Shown piece by piece: positions 45,923 to 54,752 of a stretch of DNA of 57,839 nt. Position numbers and translations under genes: made by a program. A model generated the notes under the pieces. That model saw only the letters and a list, made by a program, of their open reading frames with translations. It was not told where the DNA came from and did not search any database. The DNA lies in NCBI RefSeq assembly GCF_026262505.1, contig NW_026529278.1, positions 1 through 57,839 on the forward strand, in the 5' to 3' direction. This DNA comes from Trichomonas vaginalis G3 (taxonomy: Eukaryota; Parabasalia; Trichomonadida; Trichomonadidae). Each line of letters starts with the position of its first letter. Positions within the stretch are counted from its first letter, which is position 1.

Positions 45923-46507
45923 TTACTTAACATAACCGCCTGCTGCCATAAGTCTTTGACGCCAACCCATACCAGCTAATGAAGGTTGACTTGGTTTAGT
46001 TTCCAAACTAAACTTTGGTTTTGGTTTATCTTCAGTTTTTGGTTTTTCTTCTTCTATCGGTTTTTCGTCACTTTTCGGTTTCTCTGACTTTACTTCACTT
46101 GCAGGAACAGTTGTGTCGTCAACATCTTCATAAATATCATATGCCATTTGTTTTTGTTTTCCTTTCAACTTTTTGTGTTTGTTGTAAAGTTTAGAATATT
46201 TCGACTCTAAGTCAATGAGATGTTCTATAATGAACTGTTGGTCAGTGAAGTAAACTTTTCCATCTGTTGTCTCGAAAGCTCCTTCAGACTTCAATATTTT
46301 ATTTGTGAGAGTCTGTTTCTTTTTTGAGATACTAGCCGTTCCATTTTTATGAAAAGTGACTTTGTAGTTAGGGTTTGTATTTCCAGACCTGGCACTTTCT
46401 ATTATTGAATTTTTCTCTTCATCTGTAAGTTCTTTGACAGGTTTTGACAATGGTTCTGAACTTTTTGTTTGTGGTGTCAAATCTACCGTTTCAACTTCTT
46501 CGGTCAT
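45923..46507 (-). CDS. Conserved small-family protein, Lys/Glu/Pro-rich
   Basis: 194 residues (MTEEVETVDLTPQTKSSEPL). Near residues 30-70 it has SIIESARSG and HKNGTASISKKK, matching the M1 gene at 21959. Coiled coil follows (ESKYSKLYNKHKKLKGKQKQ), then a Lys/Pro/Glu-rich low-complexity region (EEKPKTEDKPKPKFSLETK) and a Gly/Met-rich end. The start follows TTTACTGAGATGAAATG, a motif shared with the next gene at 46679. Confidence 0.5.
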   Translation of the reverse strand: MTEEVETVDLTPQTKSSEPLSKPVKELTDEEKNSIIESARSGNTNPNYKVTFHKNGTASISKKKQTLTNKILKSEGAFETTDGKVYFTDQQFIIEHLIDLESKYSKLYNKHKKLKGKQKQMAYDIYEDVDDTTVPASEVKSEKPKSDEKPIEEEKPKTEDKPKPKFSLETKPSQPSLAGMGWRQRLMAAGGYVK

Positions 46508-46526
46508 TTCATCTCAGTAAAAAAAT

Positions 46527-46679
46527 TTAGTTTGGTTTGTTTTCAACTGGTTGTTGTTGTTTTTTAAGTCGGTCTAAAACTTCCTGAGGTATAGGAAGAA
46601 CTTGACAAACACGTTGTGTAACTGCTGGAAGCCGACAAATCCATCTTGAACCCATTTGTCTCAATGCTGTATTGTTCAT
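46527..46679 (-). CDS. 50-residue basic protein
   Basis: A short complete frame from ATG to TAA (MNNTALRQMGSRWICRLPAV, then TQRVCQVLPIPQEVLDRLKK). Basic, with two Cys, and Gln/Pro-rich at the end. It is supported by the same upstream word TTTACTGAGATGAA as the 46507 gene and by tight packing between neighbours. The function is unknown. Confidence 0.45.
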   Translation of the reverse strand: MNNTALRQMGSRWICRLPAVTQRVCQVLPIPQEVLDRLKKQQQPVENKPN

Positions 46680-46698
46680 TTCATCTCAGTAAAAAACT

Positions 46699-47100
46699 TT
46701 ACATTCCCCACGTTTGAGGCGGTTGAGGTTGGTTATTGTTTACCCATTGTTGTGCATGGTTATATCCTCTGTTAAAGAATCTTTCACCTTGGTCCATATA
46801 GTGTCCTGCTTGGTTATAGTAGTCATTTGCTTTGTTATAATAGTTTCCTGCTTGTCTTCCTACATTGTCCATCCATCCTTGAACTTTTCCTCTTGTTTCA
46901 GGATTTGGAATAAGATTTGTTGCATCTCGTGCTACATCCCAACCTTTCTGTACAGTTTGTATAATAGGTTGTGCTTTCTCTTTAAGTATACCTAATGTAC
47001 TCAAAATCTTCCTTCCAACTCCAAATACACCTCTGGCTATTGTTCCCACTGCGGGCAAAAATCTGGATGCAACTCCTGCTAATGCGCCAAATAAACCCAT
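46699..47100 (-). CDS. Amphipathic N-terminus, minor-capsid-like protein
   Basis: 133 residues beginning MGLFGALAGVASRFLPAVGT, a Gly-second, glycine/hydrophobic segment suited to N-myristoylation or membrane insertion. A helical middle and an Asn/Tyr/Gln-rich tail (GNYYNKANDYYNQAGHYMDQ) follow. The design resembles membrane-piercing minor capsid proteins of small DNA viruses (adenovirus pVI, polyomavirus VP2) in style, not by alignment. It is divergent from the integrase, 17 bp between starts (TTATAGGATAAAAAATG). Confidence 0.5.
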   Translation of the reverse strand: MGLFGALAGVASRFLPAVGTIARGVFGVGRKILSTLGILKEKAQPIIQTVQKGWDVARDATNLIPNPETRGKVQGWMDNVGRQAGNYYNKANDYYNQAGHYMDQGERFFNRGYNHAQQWVNNNQPQPPQTWGM

Positions 47101-47117
47101 TTCTTATAGGATAAAAA

Positions 47118-48077
47118 ATGACGAATCCAAACAAGGACCCCTATGTTTCTAAAGCGACAAAGAAAGCACTCATGATAAAAATCTTTAGTTCAACACCAAA
47201 TTCTTGGTTTATGGATATCTTAGAAAACATTCCGAGGTATAGAGAAGATGGACCACCATACTGGCTAATATTTGTCGGTCAAAACACAAGATACTGTGAA
47301 GCCATACCATTACAGTCCAAAGCTATTTTAGATATCTTAGCAGCTTTGACAATATTCGTTGACAAATACCATCCAACAAAACTGACATCTGACTGTGAAA
47401 GTTCTTTCAAATCAGATGATGTAAAAAACTATCTGCGTTCAAAAAATGTAAACCAATATTTCATTGTCGACCAAAACCATTCTGCTCTTGGTGTCATTGA
47501 CGGTTGTATAAAAATGTTAAGAGACTTAAACCAACCACAAGGTGGTGAAGCAAATGAAATGTCATATGACGACAAATATAGACACTTCTCCATGGCAAAG
47601 ATGAGACAAGTTTTAAATATTTACAATAGCCGTAAACAAAAAGGTTTGGGAAACCACTCCCCCGAAGAAATGAAAAACAACCCTGACTTAGAGAAAGACT
47701 ATATATTTAATAATTTAGTCAAAAGAGACAAACAAGAAAGAATGCCGGGCTTCAAACTTCAGAAAGGTGACAAAGTAAAAATAGAAATACCTAAACGCGA
47801 CCCATATGAAAATACTATTGACTATGACAACAATGGGAACTCGACAGGTACTCACGTTCGTGTTCGTAAAAATAGAAGAAAGTATACAAGAGAATATTAT
47901 GAAGTTTTAGGCAAACATGGCAAAATGTACAGACTGCAAGCAGAAGATAAAACTACTATTGTCAGACCTCGTTTCAAACTTGTCAAAGTTCAAGGTGGTA
48001 TACTTTCAAAGACAGTTCCTAACAAATATAAGACAACTCCTGACGAATATGCTAAAGAAGTTGAAAATGACGACTAA
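47118..48077 (+). CDS. Maverick integrase (rve family) of M2
   Basis: 319 residues. Core: Asp in SWFMDILENI, Asp in LTSDCESSFKSDD, then the NHSALGVIDGCIKMLRDLNQ helix corresponding to NHNILGIINRFIRTLRDLNQ in the M1 integrase. The two proteins are clear relatives with diverged sequence. The C-terminal half is basic (RVRKNRRKYTREYYEVLG). No obvious chromodomain. The frame is open. Its stop overlaps the end of the converging fibre gene by 4 bp. Integrase and fibre genes are also neighbours in M1, but in tandem. Confidence 0.75.
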   Translation: MTNPNKDPYVSKATKKALMIKIFSSTPNSWFMDILENIPRYREDGPPYWLIFVGQNTRYCEAIPLQSKAILDILAALTIFVDKYHPTKLTSDCESSFKSDDVKNYLRSKNVNQYFIVDQNHSALGVIDGCIKMLRDLNQPQGGEANEMSYDDKYRHFSMAKMRQVLNIYNSRKQKGLGNHSPEEMKNNPDLEKDYIFNNLVKRDKQERMPGFKLQKGDKVKIEIPKRDPYENTIDYDNNGNSTGTHVRVRKNRRKYTREYYEVLGKHGKMYRLQAEDKTTIVRPRFKLVKVQGGILSKTVPNKYKTTPDEYAKEVENDD

Positions 48078-49935
48078 GCAATTCTATACCATGCGAATAC
48101 AGTCACAAATGGTGGCATATAATCTTCACCCAAGCCTGTTGGATTTGTTGTGAAAGTATGTGAATGATTTCCTCCTGGTTCAGTTGGTCGAAAAGTCTTT
48201 TTTGCCGAATGGTTATAATCTGGAGATAAAACGTCATTGCCAGCATAATATTCTGAGTTGTATAATGGATGGTCTCTTAATGAGTGACTATGGTCACCAG
48301 AAAAGTTTGTAGTTCCTGTATGAGTGTGCGGTGGAAGGTTTGCTTCTTTAATTTTCTTCGAACCTCCTGTTTCCTTTGAAGAGTTTGCACAATACAAAAA
48401 CCTGTCAACTATTTGTTCCCATGCACCAACACCAAACATTACTTGAGGACCTCTTGCATCCATAGATGTATAAATAGAACCTACTGGGTTCATTAAATCA
48501 AACATATGAGATATTATAGGATTGTCTCTTTTGAACTTAAAATATAGTGCAACTATTTCAGGTTTCTTCTGGTTTGTGTCAGAATATTTTTTATAATATA
48601 ATCTTATGTTTTCAGGGTAGGTAAAATCTTGACTATAATATTTATTTCTGTCATCTATATAATAATATACTATTCTCGTTTTTTCTATTGCATTATATCT
48701 TTTATATCTATAATAATCTAAATATAATGTTTGCTTTTGTTCATCTGCATGTAGTGTTCCTTCGTCATCTACATAGTCATAATAATATGGTGCTGGAGCT
48801 GGGTCAGGCAATGTCATATCTGCATTTCATAAACTCTTAAATATTTCTTTTGTTCGTCTCCATATAAGTTTAAGTAGCATTGTTGTCTAATGGAACTTTA
48901 ACTTGTGTACCATCATTCTTTATATAGCTTACATACATTTCATTGTTATTTTTCGGAATGAGTTTACACCGTATACCATTTTTTAAGGAATGTACAAACT
49001 GCCATCTAAAATATTTATTTTCTTCATTGAAAGAAAAGTCACCAACAATAGTTTCAATATTTTTTGTTCCTATCAAACTTTGGTATATTTCATTGACATA
49101 TGTTTTATCTGCTTTCTTTTCAAGGCTAACGTTTAAGTCTGTTATTTCAGAAGATGTATGTGTATGTCCAACGGCACTTTTCCTGTTTAAGGTTTCTTGT
49201 AAGTTTGTAATATTTGCAATGGTATGTGTATGTCCAACGTCACTTTTCCTGTTTAAGGTTTCTTGTAAGTTTGTAATATTTGAATGGTATGTGTATGTCC
49301 AACGTCACTTTTCCTTTTAAGGTTTCTTGTAAGTTTGTAATATTTGCAATGGTATGTGTATGTCCAACGTCACTTTTCCTGTTTAAGGTTTCTTGTAAGT
49401 CTGTTATTTCAGATATAGAATGTGTATGTCCAACGGCACTTTTCCTGTTTAAGGTTTCTTGTAAGTCTGTTATTTCAGATATAGAATGTGTATGAGTCTT
49501 TTTAGAATATTCGTTTTCAGCTCTTGTCACTTCACTTGACATTTTATTGTCAACATATGTTTTGTCTGCTAGTTCAGGATGAGTATGTTCTTTTGTTGCA
49601 TAAGCATTGTTAGCTCTTTCTTCTTCTTTTGCTATTGCATCGTCTACATATTCTTTGTCAGCTTTGTTGTCAACATCTGCTTTCAAAAGAAGTTCATTTA
49701 TAGGTTTCTCGTTTAAAGTTCCTTTTGTTGGATTTATACAGACAGTATTGTTCTTCTTGTCTTGAAATAGAAACTCATCTGTCATTGGGTTTAATGTCAG
49801 TTTTAAGTTTCCTTCTTTCAATGACTCAGATATCTTAGAGTAGTTTGAAAAGTTTGTTGTGTTCTTATTTAGAGCTTGCATAATGAGTTGTCGGTTGTGT
49901 TGTATTTCTCTCATAGACGCTGTTTCATTTGACAT
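48074..49935 (-). pseudogene. Phage-tail-fibre-like spike gene of M2 (broken)
   Basis: The N-terminal half starts MSNETASMREIQHNRQLIMQ and contains 22-residue tail-fibre repeats (HTHSISEITDLQETLNRKS). The C-terminal end carries a tail-collar-like domain (MNPVGSIYTSMDARGPQVMF, LPPHTHTGT, GNHSHTF, YMPPFVTVFAWYRI) matching the M1 protein at 9675-12476. There is no collagen stretch here. A 66-bp tandem repeat underlies the protein repeats at 49150-49500. The expected role is receptor binding. It is broken. Confidence 0.72.
49150..49500 (-). repeat. 66-bp tandem repeat in the fibre gene
   Basis: About five units of 66 bp (GTATGTGTATGTCCAACG and following), encoding 22-residue His-x-His fibre repeats. 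The units are nearly identical, so copy number probably changed recently. Confidence 0.8.
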
Positions 49936-49953
49936 TTTTATTATAGATAAAAT

Positions 49954-50803
49954 ATGCTTCCAATAGAAAAAGAAAATTCTAGAGTTGCTACAACTAAACC
50001 ATTAGATGAACTTTTTACTAATGTCGGTCAAAAGTTTGAGACAGATACCGTAAAGCATGAAGGCTATCGTTTTGACTACCCATTAAGATGGCTAAGAGAC
50101 CCATCCGTCACAAAAGCTATTGGCTTTCGTAGAATGAAGTTCATTTCAGAAGCCATACATGGTTTCCCATTTACGGTCGGTTTTGAAGTTCGATACTATA
50201 ACAAAGAAAAACGTATGTATGAGAAATTTGAACAGGGAAAACTTTTACAAGTTAGTTTGCTTGTAAACTTAGAAACAACTCTTCAAGCTTTTCAAGAAAA
50301 AATAAACGATATCTATATCGAATATGCAAACCAGTATAACATTGACGAGGGAGAATACCATCTCGATATTATTTATGACAGGAAAAATGCAACTGTTAAA
50401 ATCAATAAAATAGAAGACCTTGGAGAAAACGTTTATATTTCTACAAAATATAACAACTTGGCATGGTATAGATTTATGAGGATGTTAAATCAGCCTGCAG
50501 CATATCCAGTACACCCAGACTTTTATGAAGTCGAAAACCCTAATGGAACATATGAAAATGTTTTCGACCCAGCTGCTATTATTGTTCATGCTTCATTTTC
50601 TGGCGCCCAAAACTCTTTCTTATGCTTGGCAAATGACTTTTACGAAAAAACCTACAAAGTTATATGAACCGCCGAGTGGAAGTATTTCAGACTTTCAAGT
50701 ATGGTTTACTACAGATGGAAGAAAAAGAATAATTCCATTATACCATGCGTTTTACTTAGAACTTAGTTTCATATACAACTACTATCGAACGGTAAAAATA
50801 TAA
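49954..50803 (+). pseudogene. Structural-type paralogue of 5702/20771 (broken)
   Basis: Starts MLPIEKENSRVATTKPLDEL after TATAGATAAAATG. The signature block FDYPLRWLRDPSVTKAIGFR corresponds to YEYPRHWVEYVGGEKAIEIR (5702) and FKFPTDWIVNINEEKYIGIT (20771). Beta-rich, no enzyme motif; probably a minor capsid or vertex protein. The gene is broken. Confidence 0.5.
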
Positions 50804-50807
50804 TTTT

Positions 50808-51050
50808 TTAATACGGTTGAGGTGTTGGATTTGGTTGCCAACTAGACTGTGGTGCAGGTTCAGGCTGTTGTATAACAGGAGCTTGTTCTTCTGGTTCAGG
50901 GTCTTTAGGTATAATACCAACAAACTGACCTACTCTTTTACCAATATTTTTGACTCCGTTCCAAATTCCTCTTCCTACGGTTTTTATTCCATTCCATATA
51001 CCTCTTCCAACTCTTCTGAAGAAGTTTCCTATCTTACTGAAGAAACCCAT
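50808..51050 (-). CDS. Small amphipathic, repeat-containing protein (membrane-active candidate)
   Basis: 80 residues: MGFFSKIGNFFRRVGRGIWN opens with a cationic amphipathic helix and then has two copies of an 11-residue unit VGRGIWNGxKxxG. The C-terminal half is Pro/Gln/Glu-rich. The first half looks like a lytic or membrane-permeabilising peptide, which fits a virion protein that breaches a membrane; this is inferred from composition only. ATG follows ACATATAGTAAAATG. Confidence 0.5.
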   Translation of the reverse strand: MGFFSKIGNFFRRVGRGIWNGIKTVGRGIWNGVKNIGKRVGQFVGIIPKDPEPEEQAPVIQQPEPAPQSSWQPNPTPQPY

Positions 51051-51068
51051 TTTACTATATGTAAAAAT

Positions 51069-51431
51069 CTAATGTCCGCCTAGTCTTTTGCGTTTCCTGT
51101 TGAGTTCCATAGCATTCTTTAACTGGAGCTCATACATTCTGTTTCTCCTCTGGTAGAAAACATATTCTGGGTCAACTCCTGTGTTCGCGTCATCTGCATA
51201 AAGTTGTTTATATCCCACTTCAGGGTTTGTATAAAACTCTTTCCATCTCATATTTGCATACCATGGTGGCAAACCTAACGCAGCGTCATTTGACATGGCA
51301 GTTTGCATTTGTACATCTGTTGGCACTTGACCATAGTTTGCCATTGCAGTTTGTATTCTAACTTCATTTGGAATATTCTCTGGGTTTGGTTGTCCAGGTT
51401 GCTGTGCATTCGCTAAGTTCTGTGCGTCCAT
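51069..51431 (-). CDS. Unknown protein with internal repeat
   Basis: 120 residues (MDAQNLANAQQPGQPNPENI). Two copies of a repeat with core QTAMANYGQVP/QTAMSNDAALG, then an aromatic region (PPWYANMRWKEFYTNPEVGY) and a basic end (ELNRKRKRLGGH). The start follows TCTAATATTAAATG. It may be a minor structural or core protein. Confidence 0.45.
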   Translation of the reverse strand: MDAQNLANAQQPGQPNPENIPNEVRIQTAMANYGQVPTDVQMQTAMSNDAALGLPPWYANMRWKEFYTNPEVGYKQLYADDANTGVDPEYVFYQRRNRMYELQLKNAMELNRKRKRLGGH

Positions 51432-51454
51432 TTAATATTAGATAAAAATATCTC

Positions 51455-51586
51455 TTACGAGTACATATACTGGACATTTGCAGGCATTGGTTCATCTTCA
51501 TATTCTCTGTACTTTTCTGCCACGTCAAATAAATAAATGACACAATGGAAAAAACCTAAAACAAGTAGTCCTATTTCAAACCACAT
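51455..51586 (-). CDS. 43-residue single-pass membrane protein
   Basis: A complete short frame: MWFEIGLLVLGFFHCVIYLF is almost all hydrophobic and is followed by an acidic tail (DVAEKYREYEDEPMPANVQY). It is likely a small membrane protein like those at 39949 and 24016. It is tightly packed between 51431 and the remnant at 51571. Confidence 0.5.
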   Translation of the reverse strand: MWFEIGLLVLGFFHCVIYLFDVAEKYREYEDEPMPANVQYMYS

Positions 51587-51788
51587 TTACTTACTAATAA
51601 AATTTCTTTGTTATGACACTTTCTCCGGTTTATAGGACCTCTCTCATATTCTATCTTGTCATATATAAACTCATAGTCATGTATGTCCTCTAACCATCTC
51701 ATAACGGTTTCCAAACCACTTTTATCGGATGTAAAGTAAAAGCATGGATGGTTATGTAAAACGTCTAAAGTTTCTAAAGAGTCTTCTT
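51571..51788 (-). pseudogene. Remnant coding region, unknown
   Basis: An open stretch of about 70 codons without a start codon at its beginning (first ATG at 51702, MRWLEDIHDYEFIYDKIEYE). Acidic and aromatic; no motif. Probably the 3' part of an M2 gene cut off on its 5' side. Confidence 0.3.
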
Positions 51789-51801
51789 ATATACGAAAAA
51801 A

Positions 51802-51826
51802 GAGATCTGACATTGTGTCAGATCTC
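51802..51826. repeat. Perfect inverted repeat GAGATCTGAC/GTCAGATCTC
   Basis: 10-bp arms with a 5-bp loop, followed by AGTAAAAGTGACATTTACATG, which carries the GTGACATTT start word of the GC-richer block. Like the M1 palindromes, it uses AGATCT inside its arms. Confidence 0.7.
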
Positions 51827-51882
51827 AGTAAAAGTGACATTTACATGTCAAAAAAATAGAATGAGTTTAAGTAATTAAAATT

Positions 51883-52596
51883 GAGGGTGAGAGTAGTATT
51901 GTATGAAATAATATCTCTCACCCTCCAATTCATCCTATGGCGCCGAAAAAATTTTGGTGAAATGCGACCACATTTCACCAAAATTTCTCGGCGCCATATA
52001 GAGAACTAGAGCCTGTGAGGTACTGATACTATCCATGTACCTCGCAGCTCTAGTTCCAAGCCAAAATGGCTAAAAATTGCCCGCAATTGTTCACATTGCG
52101 GGCAATTTTTTAGCCATTTGGCTGGGAATTGGAGGGTGAGAGAAGTATTGTATGAAATAATATCTCTCACCCTCCAATTCATCCTGGCGCCGAAAAAATT
52201 TTGGTGAAATGCGACCACATTTCACCAAAATTTCTCGGCGCCATATAGAGAACTAGAGCCTGTGAGGTACTGATACTATCCATGTACCTCGCAGGCTCTA
52301 GTTCCAAGCCAAAATGGCTAAAAATTGCCCGCAATTGTTCACATTGCGGGCAATTTTTAGCCATTTTGGCTGGGAATTGGAGGGTGAGAGTAGTATTGTA
52401 TGAAATAATATCTCTCACCCTCCAATTCATCCTATGGCGCCGAAAAAAATTTTGGTGAAATGCGACCACATTTCACCAAAATTTCTCGGCGCCATATAGA
52501 GAACTAGAGCCTGTGAGGTACTGATACTATCCATGTACCTCGCAGGCTCTAGTTCCAAGCCAAAATGGCTAAAAATTGCCCGCAATTGTTCACATT
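51883..52596. repeat. Four-palindrome tandem array 2 (period 248-249 bp)
   Basis: Unit starts at 51883, 52132 and 52380; the third is cut at about 52596. Each unit holds A (GAGGGTGAGAG/CTCTCACCCTC), B (TGGCGCCGA.. and complement with inner TTTTGGTGAAATG arms), C (GAACTAGAGCCTGTGAGGTAC and near complement) and D (AGCCAAAATGGCTAAAAATT with inner GCCCGCAAT/ATTGCGGGC). The units differ by a few indels. Open frames here are only shadows of the repeat. Confidence 0.9.
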
Positions 52597-53264
52597 CCCA
52601 TCTTTTGTTGGTAAGACGAAGAATATGAAATAAATTATGAAGAAGATAATGATGAATAAAATATCACTTTTTATATTTTTGACACGTAAAGTTGTCACTT
52701 TTCTGTCAAACCGTTTTTATCGTTTTCGTATATAACAATAGGTGGAATGCGGTGGTATGCTGCTAAATAGGGATGCGTTAAACACGCCATTTGACCGGGC
52801 GTACATTTTTTTTGTTCGCCCAAAAAGTTCGCCATTTGAGAAATTCAAAAATTAAAAATAAAATTTTAATCTTGATTTTTTATTTTCGTGATTTTTTTGA
52901 AACTTACATAAGCGATGAAATACTTTTTTTAAGTAATCGTTTATTATATATAAATATATCTTAATAAATTTAATTCCTTAAGGTAGAGCGTGTTCAAATT
53001 TAAAATCTCATACAATATTTTCTTAATGGCGTATTTTTCTGAGGTCGCCCAAATAAAGGCGAATTCAAAATTGAGAACTCCAAGGCGTATGGCGAGTATT
53101 CAAAAAGTACGCCACATCCAAAATATTGAATGTGGATTATCAATTTTTTGGCGTGTTCAATTTCAAATTTTGATATTTATGTTTATTTTATTCAGTATAA
53201 TGCTAAGAATTAAAATATAAAATTCATAGAATTTTTTCTTTGAAAATATTTTACATTTTTATTA
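52597..53264. other. AT-rich non-coding DNA
   Basis: No gene is seen. GGCGTAT/TTCGCC-type words recur (GCGTACATTT, GTTCGCCCAAAAAG, GTCGCCCAAATAAAGGCG, GGCGAGTATTCAAAAAGTAC), suggesting a decayed short repeat, but no clear period. Confidence 0.4.
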
Positions 53265-53585
53265 GACCACTCCTAGACTAGTCATCAGGTTATCCTCAGA
53301 TCATCCTCAGACTACTCCTTATCAGATTACTCATCATCCTCAGACTACTCCTTAGACCCCTCCTCATCAGACTCCTCCTCAGATCTTCCTCATAAGACTA
53401 CTCTTCAGACTACTCCTTAGAGTCCTCCTCATCAGACTAGTCCTGAGACTAGTCCTCAGACTACTCCTGAAACTACTCCTCAGATTATCCTCAAACTACT
53501 CCTCAGTCTAATCCTCAGACTCCTCCTCAGATTATGCTCAGATTATCCTCAAACTCCTCAGATTATCCTCAGACTACTCCTAAGA
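53265..53585 (+). repeat. Degenerate tandem repeat (CAGACTACTCCT-type)
   Basis: About 25 imperfect units of 10-15 bp built on CTCAGACTACTCCT and CTCAGATTATCCT. It ends exactly where the truncated methyltransferase frame begins. Confidence 0.75.
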
Positions 53586-54164
53586 GTCTCTCAAAGTCCA
53601 GTCTACTTGGTATTGAAAATCCCATGTGTTATAGAACGGCGGGTCCACTATAAAGAAAACATTTTCCTTGTCTTTATATTTTTCATACAACTCTGTCCAA
53701 CGACATCTCACAAACTCTATACCCTCAATATATTTTTCTATGTCCTCTTTGAAAACATTTGTATAGTTAAGATATAAAACTTTTGACATAAGTGTTTCAA
53801 TGTCATGAACTCTTATAGAACCACTATATAATAGTCTAGCAGATATACTATCCCAGTCTATATATTCTGCTTTTTTCAAAACCTCTCTCACAATATTTTT
53901 GTTATCTAATGGTATACGTTCCATCTTACCTATAGGTATCTTTTCTTTTAACTCTTTCAATATATTGTTTGTGTCTGGTATATGTTTGAGACGGTCCATA
54001 TAGTTGTCGAAGTCATTGCATATAATCTTTGAGTCTGGGAATATTGTATGACATAAATGGGATATATAGAAACTTCCACCGAACAAATCTACAAATGTTA
54101 GACCATTCGGTAGTTTCTTAAGTTCTCTCAATATATATATCTTTACATTTACTCTTATTTCCAA
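53580..54164 (-). CDS. Dam-type N6-adenine DNA methyltransferase, 3' end lost in tandem repeat
   Basis: 194 residues (MEIRVNVKIYILRELKKLPN). Motif I is TFVDLFGGSFYISHLC; the DNA-contact helical region is in the middle; catalytic motif IV is VFFIVDPPFYNTW (DPPF). The order fits the D12/Dam class. The family transfers methyl groups to adenine N6; such genes are reported in trichomonad Mavericks and would methylate element or host DNA. The usual extra residues after motif IV are mostly missing because the tandem repeat at 53265-53585 begins there. It starts near AGAGTAAATG. Confidence 0.72.
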   Translation of the reverse strand: MEIRVNVKIYILRELKKLPNGLTFVDLFGGSFYISHLCHTIFPDSKIICNDFDNYMDRLKHIPDTNNILKELKEKIPIGKMERIPLDNKNIVREVLKKAEYIDWDSISARLLYSGSIRVHDIETLMSKVLYLNYTNVFKEDIEKYIEGIEFVRCRWTELYEKYKDKENVFFIVDPPFYNTWDFQYQVDWTLRDS

Positions 54165-54451
54165 AGAACGGTAACGGAGGTTTTGTAAAATTCATTTATA
54201 TATAATAATAAAAAATGTTTTTTCCTGAAAAGTGACAGAAAAGTGACAAAACATGAAAACATATATAATTTGTGAAAAGCGACACATTATATAATGTTTT
54301 CGACCCAGAAGAAGGCTTCTTCCCAGAAGCAATGGAGGAAGAAGAAGAGTCCTCCGAATTCACACCAGAAGACTAACAATTTTCCGAATAAAAACTTCAT
54401 TTATACTAAACATCTTCGGGGCTAGAGGGCACGAAGTGCCTGGAAGCCCCA

Positions 54452-54489
<38 letters not shown>

Positions 54490-54539
54490 AGTGGGGCTTC
54501 CAGCACTTCGTGCCCTCTAGCCCTGAAGATGTTTAGTAT
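54165..54539. other. Junction region with inverted GC hairpins around an A run
   Basis: AT-rich DNA with three GTGACA/GCGACA words (54221-54282) leads to a short copy of the acidic gene's 3' end (about 54336-54383, plus strand). A GC hairpin (54418-54450), 33 A (54454-54486) and an inverted copy of the hairpin (54493-54523) follow. This is a head-to-head junction of two element ends. Confidence 0.6.
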
Positions 54540-54752
54540 AACTTTGTCCGGACAAGTAAGGGTCTATCGTCGCTACAGGAAAAGTTACGGGCGTTCCAAG
54601 GAAGTATACTTTGAGAAGACTTTCCCCCTTATAGAATGAGATAGGACGGTTATTTTACAAAACTGACAACACTTTGACCGAGTAGTTTTTTGTGCTGAAC
54701 AAAAAGTGTCATATAAACATCTGTCAAAAACCGCTTTTTAACTTCACTTAAA

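Larger units (their letters stand above)
31500..54200. mobile_element. Decayed, chimeric Maverick-like element M2 (boundaries approximate)
   Basis: It contains a capsid protein fragment, packaging ATPase, SF3 helicase, divergent polymerase, rve integrase, tail-fibre-like gene, membrane-active-looking proteins and a Dam-type methyltransferase. Several genes match M1 families at low identity and in shuffled orientation, so this is a distinct lineage. The left end is a chimera with the M0/M3-type structural gene. A GC-richer block (about 40.0-45.9 kb) is compositionally foreign. I could not find terminal repeats. It is broken in many places, roughly ten or more, and is clearly older than M1. Confidence 0.65.

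Noticed and set aside
52006-52469. Two similar minus-strand open frames in array 2
   Set aside because: They repeat with the 249-bp unit and lie wholly within palindromes, so they are products of the satellite, not genes.
53265-53585. Coding repeat of Ser/Asp/Tyr type
   Set aside because: Unit lengths vary and are not multiples of three, and stops occur in all frames; it is a non-coding tandem repeat.
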